A DNA stretch of 18,871 nucleotides from CBFHWY01 sp965659675 (GTDB lineage: Bacteria; Bacteroidota; Bacteroidia; Flavobacteriales_G; Salibacteraceae): assembly GCA_965659675.1 (NCBI GenBank), contig CBFHWY010000056.1, positions 1 to 18,871 on the forward strand. Reading direction: 5' to 3'. The position numbers and the translations under genes are program-made. Below the pieces are notes generated by a model. That model did not search any database, had not been told where the DNA came from, and saw only the letters and a list, made by a program, of their open reading frames with translations. Shown here in pieces: positions 6,280-14,415 of the stretch (the first letter of the stretch is position 1; each line of letters starts with the position of its first letter).

Positions 6280-8838
6280 ATGGACTACGATTTCAGAGCG
6301 ATCGAAAAGAAGTGGAGAGCCTACTGGGCTGAGCAAAAGACCTTTCGAGCAGAGAATGATTCGGAGAAAGAAAAGTTCTATGTGCTCGATATGTTTCCCT
6401 ATCCATCTGGCTCAGGGCTGCATGTTGGTCACCCTTTAGGTTATATCGCCTCTGACATCCTATCTCGCTACAAGCGATTAAAAGGCTTTAATGTACTTCA
6501 CCCAATGGGCTATGATGCCTTTGGACTACCTGCCGAGCAATACGCGATTCAAACCGGACAGCATCCGGCAAAAACAACAGCTGAGAACATCAAGCGATAC
6601 CGTGAGCAATTGGATCTTATCGGATTCAGTTTCGATTGGGAAAGGCAAGTGAATACCTCTGATCCTAAATTCTACAAATGGACCCAGTGGATCTTCATTC
6701 AGCTCTTCAACTCCTGGTACAACCTTAAAAGCAATAAAGCGGAGGCGATCGATTCGCTCATCGATCACTTCAAACAACAGGGCACTTTCAATTTGGAAGC
6801 TTTTACGGATAGTCCACAGGAGTTCACATCTGATGAGTGGCTGGCATTTGATGAAAAACAACAGTCTGATATACTATTGAACTATCGATTGGCTTATCTC
6901 GATGAAGCCAATGTAAACTGGTGTCCTGCCCTTGGAACTGTTTTAGCAAACGATGAGATCAAAGATGGTTTGAGTGAACGCGGCGGTCACCCCGTTGAGC
7001 AGCGTAAAATGACCCAATGGATGTTGCGCATTAGGGCTTATGCAGATCGACTGCTCGAGAATCTCGATCACCTCGATTGGGTTGATTCCCTTAAAGAGAT
7101 CCAGCGCAATTGGATCGGTAGATCAGAAGGGGCAAGCTTGAGTTTCAGACTCAAGGATCACGAAGAGAGTATTGAAGTTTTTACAACGCGCCCAGACACG
7201 CTCTACGGAGTATCATTCATGGTACTCGCACCAGAACATCTGCTTGTTGAGCAAATTCGTTCTGAATCTCATAAGAAGGAAGTTGAAGAATACGTAGAAT
7301 GGGCTCAGAACCGATCGGAGCGAGAGCGTATGGCTGAGGTGAAAGAGGTCACAGGGGCATTCACCGGTGCTTATGCAATTCACCCGCTTACCAATGAACA
7401 GATTCCAATTTGGATCAGTGATTATGTACTGATGAGTTATGGAACTGGTGCGATCATGGCCGTTCCAGCCGGCGATCAAAGGGATTGGGATTTTGCCAAG
7501 CATTTCAAGATCCCAATTCCAAACATATTTGATGCTGACATCTCTGAAGCGGCCTGTGCTGATAAAAATGCAGTGCTGGCTAATTCGAAAGATCTCAACG
7601 GCCTTACCGCCAATGACGCGATCCCTAAAATGATCGACCTCATCGAATCGCAGGACCTGGGCACAAGAAAAGTGAATTATAAACTTCGCGATGCCGTTTT
7701 TTCTAGGCAACGATACTGGGGAGAACCATTTCCAATAGCCTACCAGAACGGGATACCCTATGCTCTCGAAGAGGGTCAACTACCCCTAGTTCTGCCGGAG
7801 GTAGATAAGTATTTGCCAACCCAGGAAGGAGACCCTCCTCTTGGTAGGGCCAAAGATTGGGAAGACAGCAAAGGCAATCCGCTTGAATTGAACACTATGC
7901 CCGGCTGGGCAGGGTCTAGCTGGTACTTCCTCAGATACATGGACCCGCATAACGAAGAGGAGTTTGTATCTAAAAAAGCAGCGGAATACTGGCAAAACGT
8001 AGATGTGTACATCGGTGGTGCTGAGCATTCAACCGGACACTTATTGTATTTCCGTTTTTGGACCATGTTCCTGTATGATCTTGGCTATATCCCATTTGAG
8101 AATCCAGCTAAAAAACTGATCAATCAAGGGATGATCCTGGCTGAAGATGGCCAAAAGATGAGTAAACGTTATAGGAATGTGGTAAACCCAGACGATATCG
8201 TAGAAAGTTACGGAGCAGACTCTTTGCGTTTGCACGAAATGTTCCTTGGGCCGATCACCGATCACAAACCCTGGAACACAAAAGGGATCGATGGGGTTCA
8301 TCGTTTTTTAAAGAAGATGTGGCGTCTTTATCACAACGATCAAAACGAATTTAGGCTGAGTGAGGAGGCAGCCAGCGAGGAAGAGCTGAAGGTCTTGCAC
8401 AAATGCATGAAGAAAGTAGAAGAGGACATGGAGCGTTTTTCATTCAATACCTCCGTGAGTCACTTCATGGTCTGCGTCAATGAACTGAGCTCACTCAACT
8501 GCAATAAACGATCTATTCTGGAGCCCCTGGCAATTCTCGTTTCTGCCCACGCTCCGCATATCACTGAAGAGCTTTGGAACAAAATGGGTCACAAGCAAAG
8601 CATCAGTTTTGCCAACTTCCCTGAGTTTAAAGAGGAGTATCTCAAAGAATCGAGTTTAACCTACCCGGTGATGTTCAATGGAAAGAGGCGTTATGAGATC
8701 ACTGTAGATGCTGATCTAAAGCCCAAAGAAGTAGAAGCCCAGGCACTTGAGCACGAATTTGCCGACAAGTGGCTTGAAGGCAAAAGCCCTAAGAAAGTAA
8801 TTGTTGTTCCCGGAAAGATCGTGAATGTGGTCGTATAA
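6280..8838 (+). CDS. leuS: leucyl-tRNA synthetase
   Basis: Class I synthetase charging tRNA-Leu with leucine in the cytoplasm; 852 residues, within family range. The catalytic Rossmann fold carries HVGH (48-51, the HIGH box) and KMSKR (626-630). The CP1 editing domain is present, with TTRPDTLYG (302-310), GTGAIMAVP (388-396) and the conserved acidic DQRD (399-402). The leucine-family motif PGWAGSSWYF (541-550) and a C-terminal anticodon-binding domain follow. Two lineage features stand out. An insertion of about 50 residues (148-200) precedes NWCP. The region matching the zinc-binding knuckle of E. coli LeuRS (DGLSERGGHP) lacks the cysteines, which I recall as normal for Bacteroidota. The start ATG is preceded by GCAGGG, a partial Shine-Dalgarno. 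The gene runs convergently into the peptidyl-prolyl isomerase gene with 5 bp between stops. Confidence 0.98.
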   Translation: MDYDFRAIEKKWRAYWAEQKTFRAENDSEKEKFYVLDMFPYPSGSGLHVGHPLGYIASDILSRYKRLKGFNVLHPMGYDAFGLPAEQYAIQTGQHPAKTTAENIKRYREQLDLIGFSFDWERQVNTSDPKFYKWTQWIFIQLFNSWYNLKSNKAEAIDSLIDHFKQQGTFNLEAFTDSPQEFTSDEWLAFDEKQQSDILLNYRLAYLDEANVNWCPALGTVLANDEIKDGLSERGGHPVEQRKMTQWMLRIRAYADRLLENLDHLDWVDSLKEIQRNWIGRSEGASLSFRLKDHEESIEVFTTRPDTLYGVSFMVLAPEHLLVEQIRSESHKKEVEEYVEWAQNRSERERMAEVKEVTGAFTGAYAIHPLTNEQIPIWISDYVLMSYGTGAIMAVPAGDQRDWDFAKHFKIPIPNIFDADISEAACADKNAVLANSKDLNGLTANDAIPKMIDLIESQDLGTRKVNYKLRDAVFSRQRYWGEPFPIAYQNGIPYALEEGQLPLVLPEVDKYLPTQEGDPPLGRAKDWEDSKGNPLELNTMPGWAGSSWYFLRYMDPHNEEEFVSKKAAEYWQNVDVYIGGAEHSTGHLLYFRFWTMFLYDLGYIPFENPAKKLINQGMILAEDGQKMSKRYRNVVNPDDIVESYGADSLRLHEMFLGPITDHKPWNTKGIDGVHRFLKKMWRLYHNDQNEFRLSEEAASEEELKVLHKCMKKVEEDMERFSFNTSVSHFMVCVNELSSLNCNKRSILEPLAILVSAHAPHITEELWNKMGHKQSISFANFPEFKEEYLKESSLTYPVMFNGKRRYEITVDADLKPKEVEAQALEHEFADKWLEGKSPKKVIVVPGKIVNVVV

Positions 8839-8843
8839 GTAAC

Positions 8844-10946
8844 CTAGTAGTACTTATAGCGATTGTCTTCCACATTCTTTGATTCCTTCAATGCTTCGTA
8901 GACTTCCTGATCAATTCTAGCTCTCAACGATTGAGCGATCTGATCGCGAATGATCTTGTAGTCTGGAGCAACTGCAGGTTCTGTGAATTCATTCATTTGA
9001 ATGATCACTACACCTTCTTCTCCTTCGAGAGGTTCAGAAATTTCACCTGCCTGCATACCAAAGATCACTCCCATTAGGAAGTTATCCCTTCCCATTCCAG
9101 GAATAGAGAATTCATTGAATGTGATACCTTCAACACTTTCAACCTCGGTCTCAAGCATGGATGCCACTTCTTCGATTGAACTGTACTCGGTCAAATTGCT
9201 CGTGATCAGCTCAGCTTTCTTTTCCTTGATCACTTCCAATTCAATGTCTTCTTTCACCGCTTCAAAGCTGAGTACACCTTCTTCTTTGATCTTATCTACT
9301 GATACTACGATGAATCGATTCCCCTGCTCAAAAGGTTCTGAGACCTTTCCGCTTTCATTGTCATAGATCCAACGAATGACATTTCGGGGAGATTCGAAGT
9401 CTCCGAGTGTTTTGTCCTGCTCTTTGATGAAGTCAAGCTCTGATACCTGCAGCTCAGGTGCCTCTTCCACTGCTACTTCAAAGGCCTCAATGTTGCTGTT
9501 ATTGATGGAAAACTCAGACGCTTTGTTATAAATGTTATCAAAGGTGTTTTCCGATGGGCCAATCCTTCTTGTTACAAAGGCAAGAACAAGCTTCTCTTTC
9601 TCCTTTGTTTTGTTTGTGATCTCGATAAGGTGATATCCAAATTGGGTTAGTACAATAGTAACATCACCTTTTTCACCATCAAAACAAGCCTGCTCAAAAG
9701 GAGGAACCATTTTCCCTCTGGTAAACCAATCGAGATCTCCACCTTTGTTCGCAGATCCAAAATCCTCAGAGTATTTCTCCGCCATCTCTTCGAAATTGTT
9801 CTTTCCTGAGATCACTGTTTTGATGCTATCGATCAGTTGTTTTGCGCTGGCTGTATCACGCTCTTCATTGATCGGGATAAGAATGTGTCGGGCTCTTACA
9901 GAGTCAGATTCCATTTTGGTATTGAGGATCTTCACAATTCTCATTTCCGGACCCATGGTAAATGGTCCGTATACCTGATCAACTTCTCCATTAAACAACA
10001 CAGTATCAATTCCCCTTGGTACATCGCTTCGTCCAGCCAGTTGCAGGTTCATTGGCACATCACTGTATTCATTGATGAAATCAGTATCGTTTGCCGCCTC
10101 AAAGAAGGCATCCTTTAAAGATCTCAATTCATTTTCAAGAAGCTCAATGTCCTCATCGGTAGGCTCTACATTAAAGATGGTATACTTGATCGATCGGGTC
10201 GTTTCATCCTGCTGGTATTCAGGTTTAGACTTGTTTTCGTTGTAGTATGATCGCAGATCTCCTTCGTCATAGCTTATCTCTTCATCAGAGATATCATCAT
10301 ATCGTTTCAAAACATAAGCGAAGCGAGCCGCCCTGTTTTCTTCCTGGTGATATAATTCTACGTCTTTTGCGGTGGCGTATAGTGAAGACTCTATGAGCTT
10401 GTTATACTTACTCACCATTCGATTTGTCTTCAGAGCTTTTTCTAGTGGTAACCATTGCTCAACCTGGTCTGAGTTAATGATATTCTTGAAATAAGCAATG
10501 GCTTTTTGATTATCCAAACCTCCCTGTGGAGCGCGGAATTGCTCAAAGATCTGACCACTTTGCGGATTAGTGAAGTATCTTGTAAGAACAGGGTTTGACG
10601 GATTGTTCTTCAGCTGAAAGAAGATCTCCTCTGCTGTAGCGTCAATGCCGACTTTATCGAATTCTGCAAGTAGTACTTTTTCTTGAAGCAACTGATTCCA
10701 AACCTGATTTCTAACTTGCTCTCTTTGCTGTTCGTTGGCAGTTTGACCACTCATCTGCTCCTGAACCATTGACTCAAATCTTCGGTAGCTGATCGGCTCA
10801 CCGTCGATCTCACCAACATTATTGCTCCCACGAAGGAGTCCGCTTCCTGAGTTAAGGAGGTCTCCTAGGACAAATAGTGCCATAGCTACTCCAACAGTAA
10901 CTAAAATCAGACCTGATTTTGAGCGAATTTTACCAATTACAGCCAT
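8844..10946 (-). CDS. PpiD-like membrane-anchored peptidyl-prolyl isomerase (SurA_N/parvulin)
   Basis: Periplasmic folding factor tethered to the inner membrane; 700 residues. A single N-terminal helix (about 12-30) acts as an uncleaved anchor, as in PpiD. It is followed by a SurA-N-like chaperone region (about 45-240) containing VGEIDGEPISYRRFE. A parvulin rotamase domain spans about 349-446, with RARHILI (351-357), YSEDFGSANKGGDLDWF (392-408) and FGYHLIEI (436-443). The remaining C-terminal part is low in recognisable motifs but acidic and helical, ending near YKYY. It should assist outer-membrane and secreted protein folding, which fits its place at the end of an envelope gene string. An 81-bp gap upstream leaves room for its own promoter. 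Which outer-membrane proteins it serves cannot be read from sequence. Confidence 0.93.
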   Translation of the reverse strand: MAVIGKIRSKSGLILVTVGVAMALFVLGDLLNSGSGLLRGSNNVGEIDGEPISYRRFESMVQEQMSGQTANEQQREQVRNQVWNQLLQEKVLLAEFDKVGIDATAEEIFFQLKNNPSNPVLTRYFTNPQSGQIFEQFRAPQGGLDNQKAIAYFKNIINSDQVEQWLPLEKALKTNRMVSKYNKLIESSLYATAKDVELYHQEENRAARFAYVLKRYDDISDEEISYDEGDLRSYYNENKSKPEYQQDETTRSIKYTIFNVEPTDEDIELLENELRSLKDAFFEAANDTDFINEYSDVPMNLQLAGRSDVPRGIDTVLFNGEVDQVYGPFTMGPEMRIVKILNTKMESDSVRARHILIPINEERDTASAKQLIDSIKTVISGKNNFEEMAEKYSEDFGSANKGGDLDWFTRGKMVPPFEQACFDGEKGDVTIVLTQFGYHLIEITNKTKEKEKLVLAFVTRRIGPSENTFDNIYNKASEFSINNSNIEAFEVAVEEAPELQVSELDFIKEQDKTLGDFESPRNVIRWIYDNESGKVSEPFEQGNRFIVVSVDKIKEEGVLSFEAVKEDIELEVIKEKKAELITSNLTEYSSIEEVASMLETEVESVEGITFNEFSIPGMGRDNFLMGVIFGMQAGEISEPLEGEEGVVIIQMNEFTEPAVAPDYKIIRDQIAQSLRARIDQEVYEALKESKNVEDNRYKYY

Positions 10947-10973
10947 TGAAATTTCAATTTATTTATAGGCGTG

Positions 10974-10981
10974 CGAATATA
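10974..10981 (-). promoter_or_regulatory. possible -7 element before the PpiD-like gene
   Basis: The minus strand reads TATATTCG, one mismatch from TAnnTTTG, 27 bp upstream of the isomerase ATG. It lies in the only sizeable gap (81 bp) of the leftward gene string. No clear TTG is seen at -33. It may let the chaperone gene be expressed independently of the upstream operon. Confidence 0.4.
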
Positions 10982-11027
10982 ATAGAAATAAGCTCTACTA
11001 AAACTTTAATGTGCAAGGGATTAGCGC

Positions 11028-12287
11028 CTAAATGTTGAGCGCGCTGAGCTTAACTGTATCCACTTTGTTCTCACTGCTCGCGATGACCTCGATGATGTAT
11101 GGTCCCACTTCGATCTTTTCGTGCAGTTCTGGAATGCTTTCATGAAAGTGATAGATTAGTCCCGCCAATGTTGTATAATCCTCTGATTCTGGGAGATCCA
11201 GCTCATATTCACCGTTGATGTAATCGATCTCAAGGCGAGCCGAAAACATGAATTGACCTTCAGATATTCTCGTCTCGATATACTCTTCCTGATCGTGTTC
11301 ATCTTCTATATCCCCTACAATTTCTTCCAGAATATCCTCAACTGTAACGATACCTGAGGTACCTCCGAACTCATCCAATACGAGGGCTATGCTCTTCTTT
11401 TGACGGTTTAAATTCGCCAGGATCTCGTTAGCCGGCATTGATTCAGGAATGACGGGGATCGGAATGATCACTTCTCTGATCTTTTTCGGCTTTTTAAAGA
11501 GCTCGTTGGAATGGACATAACCGATGATATGATCGATATCTTCTCGATAGATGAGGATCTTTGAAAGACCGGTGTTTTGGAAAGTGTCCTTTAACTCTTC
11601 AATATCAACACTTTCTTCCAATGCGACCAATTCGGTTCGTGGGATCATGCATTCCCGGGCCTTGGTCTTGCTGAAATCAAGCGCATTCTGAAAGATCTGC
11701 ACCTCATTCTCAAGATTCTCCAGTCGCTCCTTATCTGCCGTCGCTTCTTTCACATAATTATCAAGATCTACCCTACTAAAGGCCAGCTTCCCCTCAGTGA
11801 TATTCACTTTGAGGAACTTCTTCAGAAATGCATTCGCCAGCAAATTTGTCACCTTCACAAGAGGGTAAAGCAAATAATAGAGTAGAAATGTGGGTATGGC
11901 AAAAATGCTCAGTGTTCTGTTTGGATTTATGCGAAACAGGGCCTTGGGCAGAAATTCAGCGGTAACCAGGATCAAAAGTGTGGACACCAGTGTTTGGATC
12001 AGCAGAACCAATACATCATTGTCGCCCAGTGCCTGAATGATCAAGGGTTCAAACAGATAAGCAAAGCTGATCCCGTAGATCACCAATGCCACATTGTTGC
12101 CCACTAACATAGCTGTGATAAAATCCGAAGGATTCTGAATGAAGCCTGAGAATATTCTGGCCGATAGATTCCCCGCTTTTTTATCCAGCTCAACTTTCAG
12201 CTTGTTGCTGGAAACAAAGGCGATCTCCATGCCAGAAAAGAAAGCAGAGAAGGTCAGCGAAACAAAAATGACAGATAAGCTATCCAC
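11028..12287 (-). CDS. CNNM-domain/CBS-pair/CorC_HlyC membrane protein (hemolysin family, CorC/GldE-like)
   Basis: Inner-membrane protein of 419 residues from the family annotated as hemolysin or CorC-like, linked to divalent-cation (Mg/Co) transport. The CNNM (DUF21) membrane domain covers about 1-190, with the signature FSAFFSGMEIAFVSS (13-27) and several hydrophobic helices to about 150. A CBS pair spans about 210-335, containing CMIPRTELVAL and the hallmark VLDEFGGTSGIVTVEDILEE (303-322). The CorC_HlyC domain occupies about 340-419. The start is a GTG at 12287; the next methionine is Met20 inside the first helix, so the GTG is needed to keep the helix whole. Flavobacterial GldE has the same architecture, but nothing here separates GldE from the general hemolysin paralog. 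It follows the small membrane protein gene by 22 bp. Confidence 0.92.
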   Translation of the reverse strand: MDSLSVIFVSLTFSAFFSGMEIAFVSSNKLKVELDKKAGNLSARIFSGFIQNPSDFITAMLVGNNVALVIYGISFAYLFEPLIIQALGDNDVLVLLIQTLVSTLLILVTAEFLPKALFRINPNRTLSIFAIPTFLLYYLLYPLVKVTNLLANAFLKKFLKVNITEGKLAFSRVDLDNYVKEATADKERLENLENEVQIFQNALDFSKTKARECMIPRTELVALEESVDIEELKDTFQNTGLSKILIYREDIDHIIGYVHSNELFKKPKKIREVIIPIPVIPESMPANEILANLNRQKKSIALVLDEFGGTSGIVTVEDILEEIVGDIEDEHDQEEYIETRISEGQFMFSARLEIDYINGEYELDLPESEDYTTLAGLIYHFHESIPELHEKIEVGPYIIEVIASSENKVDTVKLSALNI

Positions 12288-12309
12288 TCTGAATCAAATA
12301 TAAGATATC

Positions 12310-12519
12310 CTAATCTTCTTTTTGTTCTCTCGCTTCCTGACGCTTCCGAATAAAGCGACGCATGCCGAACAGTCCGGCTGCGAGGAAGGGAAATATGAAA
12401 AGAAAGGTATTCTCATCGAGCACTTCAGGATTCTGATTCCACTTGTAGCCTGCGTAGAGCGCGGTTGCGATGGCAACTACAAGCCAGAAATACTCCATAA
12501 AACGATTGTACTTATTCAC
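12310..12519 (-). CDS. small two-helix membrane protein of unknown function
   Basis: I do not recognise a function. As drawn it has 69 residues from a GTG at 12519, with two hydrophobic segments: FWLVVAIATALYAGY and FLFIFPFLAAGLFGM. The C-terminus is strongly basic then acidic (RRFIRKRQEAREQKED), likely cytoplasmic. Start choice is uncertain. The GTG gives an 8-base overlap with the lptC stop (GTGAATAA) and keeps the charged NKYNRFMEYF lead-in. An ATG at 12498 would give 62 residues and no overlap. A TTG at 12549 would overlap lptC by 38 bases and is less likely. It lies tightly between lptC and the CNNM protein gene, so it is very probably co-transcribed with both. Real coding is supported by spacing, membrane-helix pattern and lack of any alternative gene here. 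Confidence 0.72.
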   Translation of the reverse strand: MNKYNRFMEYFWLVVAIATALYAGYKWNQNPEVLDENTFLFIFPFLAAGLFGMRRFIRKRQEAREQKED

Positions 12520-13093
12520 TTTCTGATTGATTTGATTCTTCGTCTTCAACGGTAATGGTACCCTTGATCTTTTTTATTCTGTACTTTGAAAAGTCTTCTT
12601 TGGCCTCGAGGCCTTCACCGTAAATGATCTCTTTTCCTGTATTGATCTTCACGAATTCTGTGGAATTGATCATTCGATCTTCTTCAGTCCAGGTGAGCTG
12701 TTCGGTCTCTAATATATGACCTTCAGTATTTATGACTTTCACCTGATCACGTACCTCCAATTTTTTTTGATCGGGAAAATGTCGGCCGTAATTTGCATTC
12801 AAAGTAGACTCGATCTCACCAGCTGTATTGTATACCTTTAAGGTCACCCCATCGGGAAACTCGGTGATATTGGAATCGTTCACATGACGCTCCAAACGCG
12901 GTGCAGAGATCACCAGTTTTAACCTGGCCGAATCCGTATAGATCAACTCTACATTCTTCGCTGTTTCCTCAGGAAGGGTATCTTGTTGGGTGAATTTCTT
13001 GATCTTTTCCGGGCTATTCTCACAAGAAAAAAGAACCGCCGCAATAAACATTGCGACGGTCAAATTCAATATGCTTTTAGCCTTGTTCTTCAT
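12512..13093 (-). CDS. lptC: LptC-like LPS export lipoprotein
   Basis: Periplasmic component of lipopolysaccharide transport that hands LPS from the LptBFG inner-membrane extractor to LptA. It has 193 residues, the usual size. The N-terminus is a lipoprotein signal with lipobox VLFSC (Cys24), as is usual in Bacteroidota, whereas E. coli LptC uses a transmembrane anchor. The OstA/LptC-like beta-jellyroll follows. Telling stretches are ARLKLVISAPRL, FPDGVTLKVYN, STLNANYGRHFP, LEVRDQVKVINTEGHILETE and IYGEGLEAKEDFSKYRIK. The ATG at 13093 lies 3 bp after the TPR gene stop, and its end overlaps the start of the small membrane protein gene. Sits in an operon with outer-membrane and envelope-folding genes, consistent with its role. 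Confidence 0.9.
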   Translation of the reverse strand: MKNKAKSILNLTVAMFIAAVLFSCENSPEKIKKFTQQDTLPEETAKNVELIYTDSARLKLVISAPRLERHVNDSNITEFPDGVTLKVYNTAGEIESTLNANYGRHFPDQKKLEVRDQVKVINTEGHILETEQLTWTEEDRMINSTEFVKINTGKEIIYGEGLEAKEDFSKYRIKKIKGTITVEDEESNQSESE

Positions 13094-13096
13094 GAA

Positions 13097-14398
13097 TTAG
13101 TTTACGCGTACGGTGGTGGTTTCACCGATCCATCCGCCAACTGTAAAGCTAGTACCTTCCTGAAAACTGTGAAAGAAACAATCCTGTTTTGATGGGAACT
13201 GCGCTTTTGCCTGTCCCAACTTGGTATTGGCCTTATCAGCTACGGAAGAATCTACCTGTTTCGCTTTAGCGTATTTATCATAAGCTGCCCAGTATCCTGC
13301 TGATTTATCGCAATCGTTCTCTCCAATAGCTTTAGATGATCCAGCATAGGCATCACCGATCAGCAGATAAGCTTCACCATTATTCGGATTAAGCTCAATA
13401 GCCTTTCTCGCCCATTTTCTCACAGTAGGGTAATTCTTAGAACCTAGGCTTGCGGCTGCTGCTCTTAAGTAAGATTCCTCTTTTCGTTTGTTATCATCCG
13501 TCAGTTCAGCCGCCTGCACAAAGTAATCCACCGACTCAGCGTAGCTACCTTTTTTCAAGTACCATGTTCCAATGGCATAAGCCGACTTGTCGCTTGGCTC
13601 GATCTCATTCAGCTTAACTGCTGCATCTATGTAAAGCTGTGCCTCAGTACATTCTTTGGTTTGCATCAAGCCAATGATGTTCTTCAATAAAGAAGGGTCA
13701 TCTGAATTTGCATCAAACTTGGGTTGAAACAATTTGATGAGATCATCACAGCTCGCGATCGGAGCAAACATCTTTTGAAGATTGGCCTCTGCTACTTCAT
13801 ATTGTTTAACTCGCTTTGGATTGCTGCTAGATTTGTTTGCATCAACCACAGCCATGAGTTCTGGGAAAAGAGCGATCACTTCTTCTTTTTCCGCTTTTCC
13901 AGCCTTCAGCATCTGCAATCTTGACTTAAACATGTAGACCAATACACCAGCCTCTGTTTTGTTTCCGCGCAGCTGGTAACTTTCATTCAAAGTTTCGTAA
14001 GCCGCTTTGGGGTCATCTCCAAATTTAGCGAGATCGGAACCTTTGCGACCCAGTACAAATCCTTTCTGACCAAAGTTTTCAATTCTCAAGTCATAAATGG
14101 TCATTAAGGTATCAAGAAGCTCTTCTTTTCGCTTTGGGTCCTTTTCCTTGCTGATAAAAGTGGCATACATCACTGCACCTCTTAGGTAAAGGTTCTTACT
14201 TGATTTAGGGCAAGTTTCCACAGCCTGCTTCCAGGCAGGAATTGCATTCTTAAAAGCCTTTTGCTTGTAGTACTCAGAGTACACAGAAAGGTTTTTGATA
14301 CAATTTAAACTATCTTCAGGAGTAGCTCCGTACTTTCCCTGTGCGAAAACTCCCACAGTCATCAAACTCACTACGATTACACTTAGTATCGATCTCAT
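13097..14398 (-). CDS. exported tetratricopeptide-repeat protein
   Basis: Secreted or periplasmic TPR protein of 433 residues. I chose the ATG at 14398, where the signal peptide begins (MRSILSVIVVSLMTVGVFAQ); an in-frame TTG at 14419 only adds seven residues ahead of it. Helical TPR-like units run through about 30-400. The clearest are IPAWKQAVETCPKSSKNLYL, SAYAIGTWYLKKGSYAESV and ARKAIELNPNNGEAYLLIGD. The C-terminus (FTVGGWIGETTTVRVN) is a beta-rich tail that I recall as conserved in Bacteroidota homologs beside coaX and lptC. Such repeats bind other proteins; a scaffold in envelope assembly is a guess from context. It lies 17 bp after the beta-barrel gene and 3 bp before lptC. Confidence 0.9.
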   Translation of the reverse strand: MRSILSVIVVSLMTVGVFAQGKYGATPEDSLNCIKNLSVYSEYYKQKAFKNAIPAWKQAVETCPKSSKNLYLRGAVMYATFISKEKDPKRKEELLDTLMTIYDLRIENFGQKGFVLGRKGSDLAKFGDDPKAAYETLNESYQLRGNKTEAGVLVYMFKSRLQMLKAGKAEKEEVIALFPELMAVVDANKSSSNPKRVKQYEVAEANLQKMFAPIASCDDLIKLFQPKFDANSDDPSLLKNIIGLMQTKECTEAQLYIDAAVKLNEIEPSDKSAYAIGTWYLKKGSYAESVDYFVQAAELTDDNKRKEESYLRAAAASLGSKNYPTVRKWARKAIELNPNNGEAYLLIGDAYAGSSKAIGENDCDKSAGYWAAYDKYAKAKQVDSSVADKANTKLGQAKAQFPSKQDCFFHSFQEGTSFTVGGWIGETTTVRVN

Positions 14399-14415
14399 TT
14401 TATTCGGTTTTTCTA

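Noticed and set aside
6189..6280. Near-inverted repeat (TCCCCTGCTTC / GAAGCAGGGA) between the receptor gene and leuS
   Set aside because: Arms are about 70 bp apart, one has an extra base, and no T run follows; not a credible terminator. One arm overlaps the leuS ribosome-binding area, so chance similarity is likely.
7213..7779. 188-codon open frame antisense to leuS
   Set aside because: It lies wholly inside a clear, conserved leuS coding region, and its translation has no domain-like pattern; a shadow frame.
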